Shown: positions 26,284 to 34,806 of the stretch, piece by piece
Layout of the letters: each line of letters begins with the position of its first letter
Numbering within the stretch: the stretch's first letter is position 1
Notes under the pieces: generated by a model
What the model was told of the DNA's origin: nothing
What the model saw: only the letters and a program-made list of their open reading frames with translations
Database searches by the model: none
Assembly (NCBI GenBank): GCA_025359905.1
Contig: JANYDF010000122.1
Location: forward strand, 1-51,946
Source: Rhodospirillales bacterium
GTDB taxonomy: Bacteria > Pseudomonadota > Alphaproteobacteria > Acetobacterales > Acetobacteraceae
Direction: 5' to 3'
DNA: 51,946 nt
Made by a program: the position numbers and the translations under genes

Positions 26284-28368
26284 ATGACGGAACATCAGAC
26301 TGTCCGCACGGAACGCCACGGCGACGTGGCGCTGATCGTGATCGATCATCCGCCGGTCAACGCCATGTCGGTGGCGGTGCGGCGCGAATTGGCGGCGGCG
26401 ATTGCCTGGGTGGGCCATGAGCCGGGGGTGCGCGCGGCGGTGCTGGCCTGCGATGGCCGCACCTTCGTGGCCGGTGCCGACATTCGCGAGTTCGACGCGC
26501 CGCCCGAGCAGCCGCATCTGGGCGATGTGTGTACCGCGCTGGACGACTGCCCGCGCCCCATCGTGGCTGCGGTGCATGGCACCGCCCTTGGCGGCGGGTT
26601 CGAACTGGCGCTGTCGTGCAATGCCCGCGTGCTGGCTCCGGATGCCAGGGTGGGATTGCCCGAGACCAAGCTGGGGCTGATCCCCGGCGCTGGCGGCACC
26701 CAGCGGCTGCCGCGTTTGGCGGGCGCGTTGACCGCGCTGGAACTGATCGCCAGCGGACGCCAGCTTTCGGCCGATGAGGCGATGAAGTTGGGCGTGGTGG
26801 ACGAGATCGCCACCGATCTCCGCGCCGCTGCCACCGCGTTGGCCCGGCGTTTGGCGGATGCCGGACACCGTCCGCGCGTGCGCGACCGGGCGGTGCCGGC
26901 GGTGGACCGGACGGCGCTGGACACGGTGGCGGCCGCAATTCGCGCCAAGGCGCGCGGGTCGCTGGCACAAGGTGCGGCGGTTGAGGCGATTGGCTGGGCG
27001 CTCGACATGCCATTCGACGAGGCGTGCGCGCTGGAGCGGGCTCGCTCGCGCGAATTGCGCGTCGGCCCGCAGTCGCGCGCGCTGCGCCACTTGTTTCATG
27101 CCGAGCGCATGGCAAACCGGCTGCCGGCCACCGAACAAAACCTGCATGGCTGGGCGGTGCGGCAAATCGGCGTCGTCGGCGGCGGCACTATGGGCTCGGG
27201 CATCGCGGTGGCGCTGGCCGAAGCGGGATTCAAGGTGACGCTGATCGAGGCCAGTCCCGAAGCCGTGCATGCTGCCGAGGCGCGGGTTGCGGCGGTGTGG
27301 GAGCGGCAGGCCAAATCCGGCCGGCTGACCCATGCCGGGCATCGCGAGCGGCTGGGCCGGGTGACCTACACCAACGACATGGCGGCGCTGGCCGATTGCG
27401 ATTTGGTGATCGAGGCGATTGTTGAGGATGTGGCAGCCAAACAGGCAGTATTCCGCCAATTGTCGGGCATCGTGCGGCGCGACTGCGTGCTGGCCAGCAA
27501 CACCAGCTACATCGACATCGACCTGATGGCCGACGTGGTCGATGCGCCAGAACGTGTGCTGGGGCTGCATTTCTTCAGCCCGGCGCATGTGATGCGGCTG
27601 CTGGAAGTGGTGCGGGCACCGCGCACGTCGGGCGAAGTGGCGGCGACCGCGCTGGCGGTGGCCAAGCGGCTGGGCAAGACAGCGGTGCTGTGCCGCAGCG
27701 GCGAGGGTTTCATCGGCAACCGGCTGTTGATGCGCTGGCGGCAAGTGTGCGATTTCGCGCTGGAAGATGGCGCGCTGCCGCACGAGGTGGATGCGGCGAT
27801 GGAAGCCTACGGCTTTGCCATGGGATATTTCGCGGTGGCCGATCTGGCCGGGCTGGATATTGCCTGGGCCGTGCGCAAGCGGCTGGCGGCGGCGCGCGAC
27901 CCGCACGCGCGTTACGTCAAGATTGCCGATTGGCTCTGTGAACTTGGCCGCTTTGGCCAGAAGACCGGAGCCGGATATTATCGCCACGACGCGGGCAAGC
28001 GGTTGCCCGACCCTGAGGTGACGGCGCTGATCGAGCGGGCCTCCGCCGAGAAGGCCATCCCCCGTCAGCCGGCGGCGGCCGAGATAATTCAGCAGCGCAT
28101 TCATGCGGCGATGGTCAACGAAGCGGCCCGCGCGCTGTCCGAGGGCATCGCGCACCGGCCGTCGGATGTCGATGTCGTGCTGGCCAGCGGCTACGGCTAT
28201 CCGGCGTGGCGTGGCGGGCCGATGCATGAGGCGGATATCATCGGTATCCCCGAGATGCTGCACCGGGTGGAGGCGATGCACGCCGCGTACGGGGCGGGCT
28301 GGGAACCGGCGCCGCTGCTGCGCGAGATGGCGGCGGCGGGGAAGCGGTTCGCCGATTTGAATTTTTGA
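26284..28368 (+). CDS. Bifunctional enoyl-CoA hydratase / 3-hydroxyacyl-CoA dehydrogenase (FadJ/FadB-like)
   Basis: A 694-residue multifunctional beta-oxidation enzyme. The N-terminal crotonase domain (10-190) has FVAGADIREF (oxyanion hole) and catalytic glutamates E107 (GGGFELAL) and E127 (LPETKLGL). The NAD-binding dehydrogenase domain starts near 294 with GVVGGGTMGSGIA and includes SNTSYI and HFFSPAH, giving the catalytic dyad H435/E441. Two C-terminal HAD domains follow (EGFIGNRLL, then GYGYPAWRGGP). It oxidises acyl-CoA intermediates together with a thiolase that is not in this window. GGAGACCC lies before the ATG. The stop codon lies in a perfect 24-bp tandem duplication. Confidence 0.94.
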   Translation: MTEHQTVRTERHGDVALIVIDHPPVNAMSVAVRRELAAAIAWVGHEPGVRAAVLACDGRTFVAGADIREFDAPPEQPHLGDVCTALDDCPRPIVAAVHGTALGGGFELALSCNARVLAPDARVGLPETKLGLIPGAGGTQRLPRLAGALTALELIASGRQLSADEAMKLGVVDEIATDLRAAATALARRLADAGHRPRVRDRAVPAVDRTALDTVAAAIRAKARGSLAQGAAVEAIGWALDMPFDEACALERARSRELRVGPQSRALRHLFHAERMANRLPATEQNLHGWAVRQIGVVGGGTMGSGIAVALAEAGFKVTLIEASPEAVHAAEARVAAVWERQAKSGRLTHAGHRERLGRVTYTNDMAALADCDLVIEAIVEDVAAKQAVFRQLSGIVRRDCVLASNTSYIDIDLMADVVDAPERVLGLHFFSPAHVMRLLEVVRAPRTSGEVAATALAVAKRLGKTAVLCRSGEGFIGNRLLMRWRQVCDFALEDGALPHEVDAAMEAYGFAMGYFAVADLAGLDIAWAVRKRLAAARDPHARYVKIADWLCELGRFGQKTGAGYYRHDAGKRLPDPEVTALIERASAEKAIPRQPAAAEIIQQRIHAAMVNEAARALSEGIAHRPSDVDVVLASGYGYPAWRGGPMHEADIIGIPEMLHRVEAMHAAYGAGWEPAPLLREMAAAGKRFADLNF

Positions 28369-28404
28369 AGCCGCCGCGCGTTGAATTTTTGAAGCCGCCG
28401 CGCG
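28357..28404 (+). repeat. Perfect 24-bp tandem duplication across FadJ-like stop codon
   Basis: Positions 28357-28380 are repeated exactly at 28381-28404. Because 24 is a multiple of three, the last codons LNF and the stop TGA are duplicated in frame, so read-through at the first stop would end eight codons later at an identical stop. The second copy runs into a GCCGC-CGC-GCGGC hairpin at 28394-28406. Confidence 0.85.
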
Positions 28405-28714
28405 GCAGGGCGCTAGGGTCGGTCCGGCCGTTGCGCTGGTGTGAGCAGGCCGGCGCGCTGGCCGAGGGCTTGTGAGCGCGGGTTGCGCAGCTTCGGGCTT
28501 GAAAAGCTGGACGCCAAGCACTCTGCAACATCGTTCACCCTTGCGAAAGGCTGGCCGGGTGCTAACTTGCCCCCCGGAACGCCGGGAACATTGAGTGACT
28601 AGGGCGCCGCATGGGATCCCTGACACGGCAGTTTGCGGTGACGGGTGGTCGTAAGTGCTGCAATGTCTCCGTCGGCCGCATTTGCGTTTGCGTTTGCGTT
28701 ATGGAGGAGTTGAA
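28369..28714 (+). promoter_or_regulatory. Intergenic region before Pot-type ABC operon
   Basis: These 346 bases between the FadJ-like gene and the binding-protein gene hold no supported gene. They contain the second copy of the 24-bp duplication and a small hairpin. A weak promoter-like pair TTGCGA-N16-TAACTT lies at 28541-28568. Three copies of TTTGCG lie at 28681-28698, immediately before the GGAGGAG ribosome binding site of the ABC operon. Confidence 0.35.
28681..28698 (+). repeat. Three TTTGCG hexamer repeats before ribosome binding site
   Basis: Three perfect 6-bp units lie 5 bases upstream of the GGAGGAG ribosome binding site of the Tat-exported binding protein gene. They sit in the leader and could alter its length or structure if the copy number changes. 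Confidence 0.6.
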
Positions 28715-30019
28715 GTGACCGACGACACCAATCCGCCGACCAGCGGGATTTCGCGCCGCGGCGTACTCAAGACCGCAGCCGCAACTGCGGGCCTCGCCAT
28801 CGGTTCGGGCGCCGTGACCGGCTTCCCGACGATCTGGGCGCAGAACATCAAGGACATCAAAATCCTCCATGTTGGCCAGTCGTACTCGGCCATCAAGGAA
28901 ATCGGCACGCAGGCCAGCAAGGACCTCGGCTTCACCGTCGAAATCCAGGTGGTGGACCCGAACACCCAGCTGAACCGCCTGCTGACCCAGCCGAAGACGA
29001 TCGACATCAACGACATGGAGTCGTTCGATGTGAAGCGCTTGCAGAACAAGAAGATTCTGCGGCCGATCAACGTCAAGGAATACAAGCTCTACGACAAGAT
29101 CGTTCCGATCTTCACGCAGGGCAAGTATCCGGACGGCAAGCAAGTGTCCCGCCAGGGCACCTCGCCGTTCTCGGTGCAGTACTGGGCGGACAAGGACGGC
29201 ACCAAGCTGTCGCACCTGCAGGCCACCGACTGGATGACCGGCATCCCGATGGTCTACAATGCCGACACGCTCGGCATGCGCCCCGACCTCGTCGGCCGCA
29301 AGATCGAGCATTGGCACGAACTGCTGAACCCTGAGTTCAAGGGCAAGGTGGCGTTGGTCGGCTATCCGGGCATCGGCATCATGGACGTCGCCATGGCGCT
29401 CGAGTCGCGCGGCGACATCAAGTATGTCGACAAAGGCAACATGACCAAGGCCGAGATCGACAAGACCATCGAGATCATGATCCCGCTGAAGAAGTCCGGC
29501 CACTTCCGCGCGTTCTGGGAAGCGTTCGACCAATCGGTGAATCTGATGGCGTCGGGCGAAGTGGTGCTTCAGTCGATGTGGTCGCCTGCGGTGACCGCGG
29601 TGAAGAGCCGTGGCTTGCAGTGCTACTACGCGCCGCTGAAGGAAGGCTATCGCGGCTGGACCAGCCTGCTGTCGCCGATGATGCATCTGACCGGCCTGAA
29701 GGCCGATTGCGCGATGCAGTACATCAATTGGTACAACAGCGGCTGGCAGGGCGGCTTCATCGCCAAACAGGGCTACTACAGCGCGGTGCCGGAAACCGCG
29801 AAGGCGTTCATGACCGCCGACGAGTGGGGCTACTGGTACGAAGGCAAGCCCGCCGCTGCCGACATCAAGGACCCGTACGGCCAGCTGATGGATAAGGCCG
29901 GTTCGGTTCGCGATGGCGGCTCATTCTGGGACCGCATGGGCAACATCGCCTGCTGGAACACCCAGATGGATGAAGATAAGCACCTGACCAAGCGCTGGAA
30001 CGACTTCGTCTCCGCCTAA
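28715..30019 (+). CDS. Tat-exported ABC substrate-binding protein (PotD/PotF-like)
   Basis: A 434-residue periplasmic solute-binding protein. Residues 10-45 form a twin-arginine signal (SRRGVLK with the Arg pair at 14-15, then a hydrophobic stretch ending WAQ), so export in folded form is likely. The mature part follows the spermidine/putrescine-type layout (LNRLLTQPKTIDINDMESF, GIPMVYNADTLG, WHELLNPEFKGKV, QSMWSPAVTAV). The ligand is not readable. The start is GTG at 28715 with GGAGGAG six bases upstream. Codon use is strongly biased (AAG, ATC, GGC), suggesting high expression. First gene of a four-gene importer operon. Confidence 0.88.
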   Translation: MTDDTNPPTSGISRRGVLKTAAATAGLAIGSGAVTGFPTIWAQNIKDIKILHVGQSYSAIKEIGTQASKDLGFTVEIQVVDPNTQLNRLLTQPKTIDINDMESFDVKRLQNKKILRPINVKEYKLYDKIVPIFTQGKYPDGKQVSRQGTSPFSVQYWADKDGTKLSHLQATDWMTGIPMVYNADTLGMRPDLVGRKIEHWHELLNPEFKGKVALVGYPGIGIMDVAMALESRGDIKYVDKGNMTKAEIDKTIEIMIPLKKSGHFRAFWEAFDQSVNLMASGEVVLQSMWSPAVTAVKSRGLQCYYAPLKEGYRGWTSLLSPMMHLTGLKADCAMQYINWYNSGWQGGFIAKQGYYSAVPETAKAFMTADEWGYWYEGKPAAADIKDPYGQLMDKAGSVRDGGSFWDRMGNIACWNTQMDEDKHLTKRWNDFVSA

Positions 30020-30098
30020 GCCTTCGCTTTCCTGAGACGTGGCGGGCCGCCCCCAGCGGCCCGCCATCGTCTCATCCTCCGCCCGACCGCGTGGTACC

Positions 30099-30959
30099 AT
30101 GAAAGTTCCCCCTACGATCGCATCTTGGCTGCAGGTCGGCCCGATGGCGCTGCTGCTGATTTTCTTCTTTTTCATCCCAGTGCTGGTGGTGATCGCCGTC
30201 AGTTTCTTTGACTATCAAGACGGTTCGATTGTCGAGGCATTCATCTGGGACAATTACCGCGATGTTTTCACGTCTGCGGTAACTATCACGGAATACGCCA
30301 ATTCGCTGAAATTCGCCGCGATAGTATGGGCGCTGACGCTGCTGATCGGCTTCAATGTCGCGTACTTCCTGGTGTTTCATGTGCGTGGCGTGTTGTTGCA
30401 GATCGGCCTATTCTTGGTCTGCACCGTGCCGTTTTGGACTTCGAACATCATTCGGATGATTTCCTGGCTGCCGGTGCTGGGCAAAAACGGGCTGATCAAC
30501 AGCGCGCTGATCAAGCTAGGCATCATCAACACGCCGCTGGAATTCCTGCTGTATTCGGATTTCGCCGTCGTGGTGGGCTACGTTCACCTGTTCACGCTGT
30601 TCATGGTGGTGCCGATCTTCAATTCCATGGCGCGGATCGACCGCAGCCTGCTGGAAGCGGCGCGCGATGCCGGGGCCGGGCGCTTCCGCATCGTCTATGA
30701 AATCGTGCTGCCGCTGTCGAAAACCGGAATTGCGCTGGGCACCATTTTCGTGGTCACCCAGGTGATGGGCGACTTCTTCGTGGTGAAAGTGATGAGCGGC
30801 GGACAGAGCACCTCGGTGGTCTCGGCGCTGTACAATCAGGTTGCAGCGCTGCAGTACCCGCCGGCCGCCGCGAGTGCCGTGTGCCTGCTCGCGGTCGTGA
30901 CGCTAATGGTGGCGGGCATCCTGCGCGTGGTCGACGTGCGCAAGCAACTCGCGTCCTGA
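30099..30959 (+). CDS. ABC permease, PotB-like
   Basis: A 286-residue inner-membrane permease with about six membrane segments, beginning GPMALLLIFFFFIPVLVVIAV. The ATPase-contacting EAA loop reads EAARDAGAGRFRIVYEIVLPL near residues 184-204. It pairs with the following permease. I chose the ATG at 30099 (MKVPPTIASW); a longer in-frame reading to 30039 adds 20 hydrophilic residues without a better ribosome binding site. It lies 79 bases after the binding-protein gene, the widest gap in the transporter set. Confidence 0.9.
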   Translation: MKVPPTIASWLQVGPMALLLIFFFFIPVLVVIAVSFFDYQDGSIVEAFIWDNYRDVFTSAVTITEYANSLKFAAIVWALTLLIGFNVAYFLVFHVRGVLLQIGLFLVCTVPFWTSNIIRMISWLPVLGKNGLINSALIKLGIINTPLEFLLYSDFAVVVGYVHLFTLFMVVPIFNSMARIDRSLLEAARDAGAGRFRIVYEIVLPLSKTGIALGTIFVVTQVMGDFFVVKVMSGGQSTSVVSALYNQVAALQYPPAAASAVCLLAVVTLMVAGILRVVDVRKQLAS

Positions 30960-30971
30960 GGAGCCCCCGCA

Positions 30972-31811
30972 ATGGCAATGCATGATTCGGGCAAGCGCCC
31001 CTGGACCTTCTGGTTCTTCGCCGCGTTTTTCGTCCTGTTCGTGATCTTCCTGTACGGGCCGATGTTCGTCGTCTACCTGCTGTCGTTCCAGGGCGAGGGC
31101 GGCGGCCTGACCTTCCCGATGAACGGTGTGTCGACGCATTGGTTCGGCGAACTGGTCAACCCCGAGTCCCGCTCGGGCGACATCGCCAGTTCGTTCCAGC
31201 GTTCGCTCGGCCTCGGCGCGATGGTGGCCGCCATCACGGTGTTCCTGTCGGTCGCGGCGGGCCTGGGCTTTCGCCGCCGCTTCTTGGGCTCGGGCGTGCT
31301 GTTCTATATCGCGATTGCCAGCTTGATCATGCCGGGGCTGTTCGTGGGCCTCGGCGTCAACGTGTTCTTCAGCGTACTGGGCTGGGAGCCGGACTGGACC
31401 ACATCGGGCCTCGGCTCGCAGTTGACCTGGACGCTGCCGTTTGGCTTGCTCATCATGTTCGCCGTGCTGGGCCGCTTCAATCGCTCGTATGAGGAAGCCG
31501 CCACCGATCTTGGCGCGACGCCCTGGCAGCGGCTGCGGGAAGTCACGCTGCCGATTCTGCTGCCCGGCATCATCGGCGTGGCCTTGTTTGGTTTCACCCT
31601 GTCGTACGACGAGTTTCCGCGCACAGTGTTGACATCAGGCACCGAGAACACGCTGCCGATCACGATCTGGGCGATGACCACCAACGTGACCTCACCAGCG
31701 CTGTATGCGCTGGGCACGGTGACGACGCTGGTATCGTTCGCCGTGGTCGGCACCGCACTCGGTTCGATCGCGCTTATTTCACGCCGCCGCCGAGGCGGCG
31801 ATTCAACCTGA
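30972..31811 (+). CDS. ABC permease, PotC-like
   Basis: A 279-residue second permease with about six membrane segments (first FAAFFVLFVIFLYGPMFVVY) and an EAA loop YEEAATDLGATPWQRLREVT, with the conserved Gly. The motif SYDEFPRT matches the polyamine-permease type. It follows the first permease by 12 bases with an AGGAGCC ribosome binding site. Confidence 0.91.
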   Translation: MAMHDSGKRPWTFWFFAAFFVLFVIFLYGPMFVVYLLSFQGEGGGLTFPMNGVSTHWFGELVNPESRSGDIASSFQRSLGLGAMVAAITVFLSVAAGLGFRRRFLGSGVLFYIAIASLIMPGLFVGLGVNVFFSVLGWEPDWTTSGLGSQLTWTLPFGLLIMFAVLGRFNRSYEEAATDLGATPWQRLREVTLPILLPGIIGVALFGFTLSYDEFPRTVLTSGTENTLPITIWAMTTNVTSPALYALGTVTTLVSFAVVGTALGSIALISRRRRGGDST

Positions 31812-31829
31812 CGCGCCGGAGACTTGCGC

Positions 31830-32993
31830 ATGAATGCCCCAACGAACGGTAACGGCCGCATCGAGGTGATGAATGTCACCAAGAAGTTCCGCGACACCAC
31901 GGCCGTCGCCAATCTGAGCCTGAATATCGACCACGGCAGCTATTGCTGCCTGCTCGGCCCTTCCGGCTGCGGTAAGACCACGATTCTGCGGATGATCGCG
32001 GGCCACGAATCGCCGTCGTCCGGCGATGTGCGGATCGGCGGGCAGTCGGTGGTCGGGCTCGACCCGGTGCAGCGCGGCACCGCGATGATGTTCCAGAGCT
32101 ACGCGCTGTTCCCGCATCGCAGCGTGATCGAGAACGTCGGCTTCGCGCTGAAAATGCGTGGCGCCAGCAAGGACGAGCGCAATGGCAAGGCGCGCGAACT
32201 GCTCCAGAAGGTGCATATGGAGAAGTTTGCCAACCGGCTGCCCGCCGAATTGTCGGGCGGCCAGCAGCAGCGTGTGGCGCTGGCGCGGGCGCTGATCACC
32301 AACCCGCGCGTGCTGCTGCTCGACGAACCGCTGTCGGCGCTGGACGAGTATCTGCGGTTGCGGATGCGCGGCGAGTTGCGCCGGGTGCAGAAGGAACTTG
32401 GCATCACTTTCATCCACGTCACCCACACGCAGCTTGAGGCGATTGCGGTGGCCGACGTTGTGGTGGTGATGACGCAAGGCCGCATCGAGCAGGCGGCGAC
32501 GGCGCGCGATATCTATACCGCGCCGCGCAGCGCTTACGTGGCGCGCTTCATCGGCGGCCAGAACGTGCTGACCGGCGTTGTCGAAGGTGTGGCTGGCGGC
32601 TTGGCGACGGTGCGCAACGCCGAGGGTGCGCGGGCGCAGTTTCCAGTGGACAAGGCGAATCCGGCCAAGGGGGCGAGCCTGTTCGCCGCAATCCGGCGCG
32701 ACCGTATTCACTTGACCCGGAATTCCACCTATCGCAACGGCGACGAACTGAACGCTGCGGTCGGCATTGTGCATGCCATCGAGAACCAGGGCACCTATGT
32801 CAAAGTCACGCTCGATCTGACCACCGAGGAAGAATTCGTCGCCTATATGCCGGACGGCGAGTATTTCCGGGACCCGATCGACATTGGCGACCGCGTGGTG
32901 GCGCGGTGGGATGCGCAGAACCTGCATCTGCTGGAAGATGCCAGCGGCGGGCAGCAATTCGCCGCCGCCGATAAGGATGTGGCGCTGATGTAG
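31830..32993 (+). CDS. ABC transporter ATPase, PotA-like
   Basis: A 387-residue ATPase. The nucleotide-binding domain (about 8-240) has Walker A GPSGCGKTT, Q-loop FQSYALFPH, signature LSGGQQQRVALARA, Walker B VLLLDEPLSALDEY, and the switch His in FIHVTHTQLEA. The C-terminal ~140 residues form a TOBE-type regulatory domain (RRDRIHLTRNS, then DIGDRVVARWD). It energises the permease pair upstream. GGAGA lies about 9 bases before the ATG. Confidence 0.94.
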   Translation: MNAPTNGNGRIEVMNVTKKFRDTTAVANLSLNIDHGSYCCLLGPSGCGKTTILRMIAGHESPSSGDVRIGGQSVVGLDPVQRGTAMMFQSYALFPHRSVIENVGFALKMRGASKDERNGKARELLQKVHMEKFANRLPAELSGGQQQRVALARALITNPRVLLLDEPLSALDEYLRLRMRGELRRVQKELGITFIHVTHTQLEAIAVADVVVVMTQGRIEQAATARDIYTAPRSAYVARFIGGQNVLTGVVEGVAGGLATVRNAEGARAQFPVDKANPAKGASLFAAIRRDRIHLTRNSTYRNGDELNAAVGIVHAIENQGTYVKVTLDLTTEEEFVAYMPDGEYFRDPIDIGDRVVARWDAQNLHLLEDASGGQQFAAADKDVALM

Positions 32994-33001
32994 CACGGCA
33001 C

Positions 33002-33018
33002 CGCCCCTCGCTGGGGCG
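33002..33018 (+). terminator. Stem-loop after PotA-like gene
   Basis: CGCCCC and GGGGCG form a perfect 6-bp stem with a 5-base loop, starting 9 bases after the ATPase stop. No U-tract follows. It may partly separate expression of the transporter from the downstream sugar kinase gene. Confidence 0.35.
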
Positions 33019-33156
33019 TGTCGCGGTGCGGGTGGCTTGATGCAGTAGCGCTGCCCGCTTACCGTCCTGCCCAACGCGGCGCGCACCAAGGCGCAGCCGC
33101 ACGGTATGGGGCGGGAACAGACGAATGGGCCGTACGACAATCGGTGGGCGCGGCTG

Positions 33157-34710
33157 ATGGCCGCGCCTCAAGACACCGGCCCGTTCTTAATCGGCATCGA
33201 CCTGGGCACGCAGAGCATTCGCGCCCTGCTGGCCGATTCGCGCGGCCGCACGGTCGCGTGCGCGGCGCGCGCAACACCGGCGATCCACATCGGAGCTGGT
33301 CAGGCCGAGTACGATCCCGAAGCGTTGTGGTGCCTCACTCTGGAGACGCTGCGCGAATTGGCGGCTGCTGTGCCTGCCGGCGGCGCCGTCGCGGGCATCG
33401 CGTGCGCCAGCATGGGCGAGGCTTGCGTATTGATCGACGCGGCGGGCGCGCCGCTGGGCCGGGCCATCACATGGTTCGACCGCCGCACCGAGGCCCAGGC
33501 GGCGGCGTTTGAGAAGCGGATCGGTGCAGCGCGGCTGTTCGCCATCACCGGCTTGCCGGCCGACCCGACGCTGACGCTGTGCAAGCTGCTGTGGCACCGC
33601 GACCATCAGCCGGACCTGTTCGCGCGCGCGCGCGGCGTGCTGAATATCGCCAACTGGATCGCTTTCCGGCTTTCCGGCGTGGCGGCCAGCGACGAATCGC
33701 TGGCGTCGCGCACGCTGTGCATCGACACGGCTACCCGCACTTGGTCAGCCGAAGTGCTGGCGGCGGCGGGAATTGACCTAGCATTGCTGCCGCCGCTACG
33801 CGCCTCTGGTTCGCCGCTTGGGCCGGTTCGGCCCGAAATACTGGCGGCAGCGGGATTGCCGGGTCATCCGGTGGTGGGCGTTGGCGGGCACGACCATGTG
33901 TGCGGCGGCTTCGCGGCCGGGGCTGGGCGGCCGGGCGTGCTGCTCGACAGCATGGGCACCGCCGAGGCGCTGTATCTGACTGTCGATAGGCCGGTGGTGA
34001 ACGAGGGCAACCGGCATCTGGGATTCTGGCAGGGTCTGGTGCGGCTCGACCGGCCGTTCGCTTACATGGGCGCTGGCATTAATAGTTCAGGCGGCACGAT
34101 CGAATGGTTCCGCAATTTGCTTGGCGATGCGGAACACCCGGTGCCGGCGCGCGATAAACTGATCGCCGAGGCGGCGGCGGTGCCGCCCGGCTGCCATGGC
34201 ACGGCTTTCCTGCCGCATTTGGCGTACGCTACGCAGCCCAACGTCGATCTGGCCAGCCGGGGCGGCTTTGCCGGGCTGACCACCAGCACTTCGCGCGGGG
34301 CGTTGTTCCGCGCTGTGCTGGAGGGCTTGGCGATGGAGGCGCGGCAGTGCGTCGATGCCATGGCGGCGATGCCGGGCGTGGGGACGCCGGATGAAATCCG
34401 CGTGATCGGCGGCGGCACCCGTAACCCGCTGTTCTTGCGCATCAAGGCCAGCGTCTATGGTCGCAAGCTGATCGTGATCGGCGAGCCGGAAGCCACCGCG
34501 CTCGGGGCCGCTCTGCTCGGTGGGCTGGCGGCTGGGCTGTGGCCGGATATGGATGCGGCGCTCGCCGCAATCGACCGGCCGAGCGAGGTTGTCGATCCCG
34601 AGCCAGAATGGACCGAACGCTACGAAAGTTTGTATCGCAGTGTCTATCAGGGCCTGTATCCGGCACTCGCCCCAGTCAACCACGCGCTCAGCCGCTTTGA
34701 CGGAACCTAA
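33157..34710 (+). CDS. FGGY-family carbohydrate kinase
   Basis: A 517-residue two-domain sugar kinase. The N-terminal phosphate loop is FLIGIDLGTQSIRALL. ITWFDRRT near 104-111 lies in the sugar-binding site. The presumed catalytic Asp is D246 in GVGGHDHVCGG. The C-terminal domain has EIRVIGGGTRNPLFLRIKA for ATP binding. The sugar is not determinable; xylulose, ribulose or a polyol-derived ketose are plausible. I prefer the ATG at 33157 because family proteins begin about 10 residues before the phosphate loop; an ATG at 33106 would add 17 residues. Its place after an importer suggests phosphorylation of the imported compound or a derivative. Confidence 0.88.
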   Translation: MAAPQDTGPFLIGIDLGTQSIRALLADSRGRTVACAARATPAIHIGAGQAEYDPEALWCLTLETLRELAAAVPAGGAVAGIACASMGEACVLIDAAGAPLGRAITWFDRRTEAQAAAFEKRIGAARLFAITGLPADPTLTLCKLLWHRDHQPDLFARARGVLNIANWIAFRLSGVAASDESLASRTLCIDTATRTWSAEVLAAAGIDLALLPPLRASGSPLGPVRPEILAAAGLPGHPVVGVGGHDHVCGGFAAGAGRPGVLLDSMGTAEALYLTVDRPVVNEGNRHLGFWQGLVRLDRPFAYMGAGINSSGGTIEWFRNLLGDAEHPVPARDKLIAEAAAVPPGCHGTAFLPHLAYATQPNVDLASRGGFAGLTTSTSRGALFRAVLEGLAMEARQCVDAMAAMPGVGTPDEIRVIGGGTRNPLFLRIKASVYGRKLIVIGEPEATALGAALLGGLAAGLWPDMDAALAAIDRPSEVVDPEPEWTERYESLYRSVYQGLYPALAPVNHALSRFDGT

Positions 34711-34806
34711 CCGGCCGCCTTTGGCGCAGAGCTGCTTTGCAGTGACGCCTTGCGGGGCGAGGCTGCCTGTTGCCTAATGCCTGCTCGGACACTGGGAGAG
34801 ACATCG

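Noticed and set aside
26134-28626. Very long minus-strand open frame opposite the FadJ-like gene
   Set aside because: It has no family-like motifs, is rich in Arg/His/Gln/Gly as expected of antisense frames in GC-rich DNA, and the plus strand encodes an intact known enzyme.
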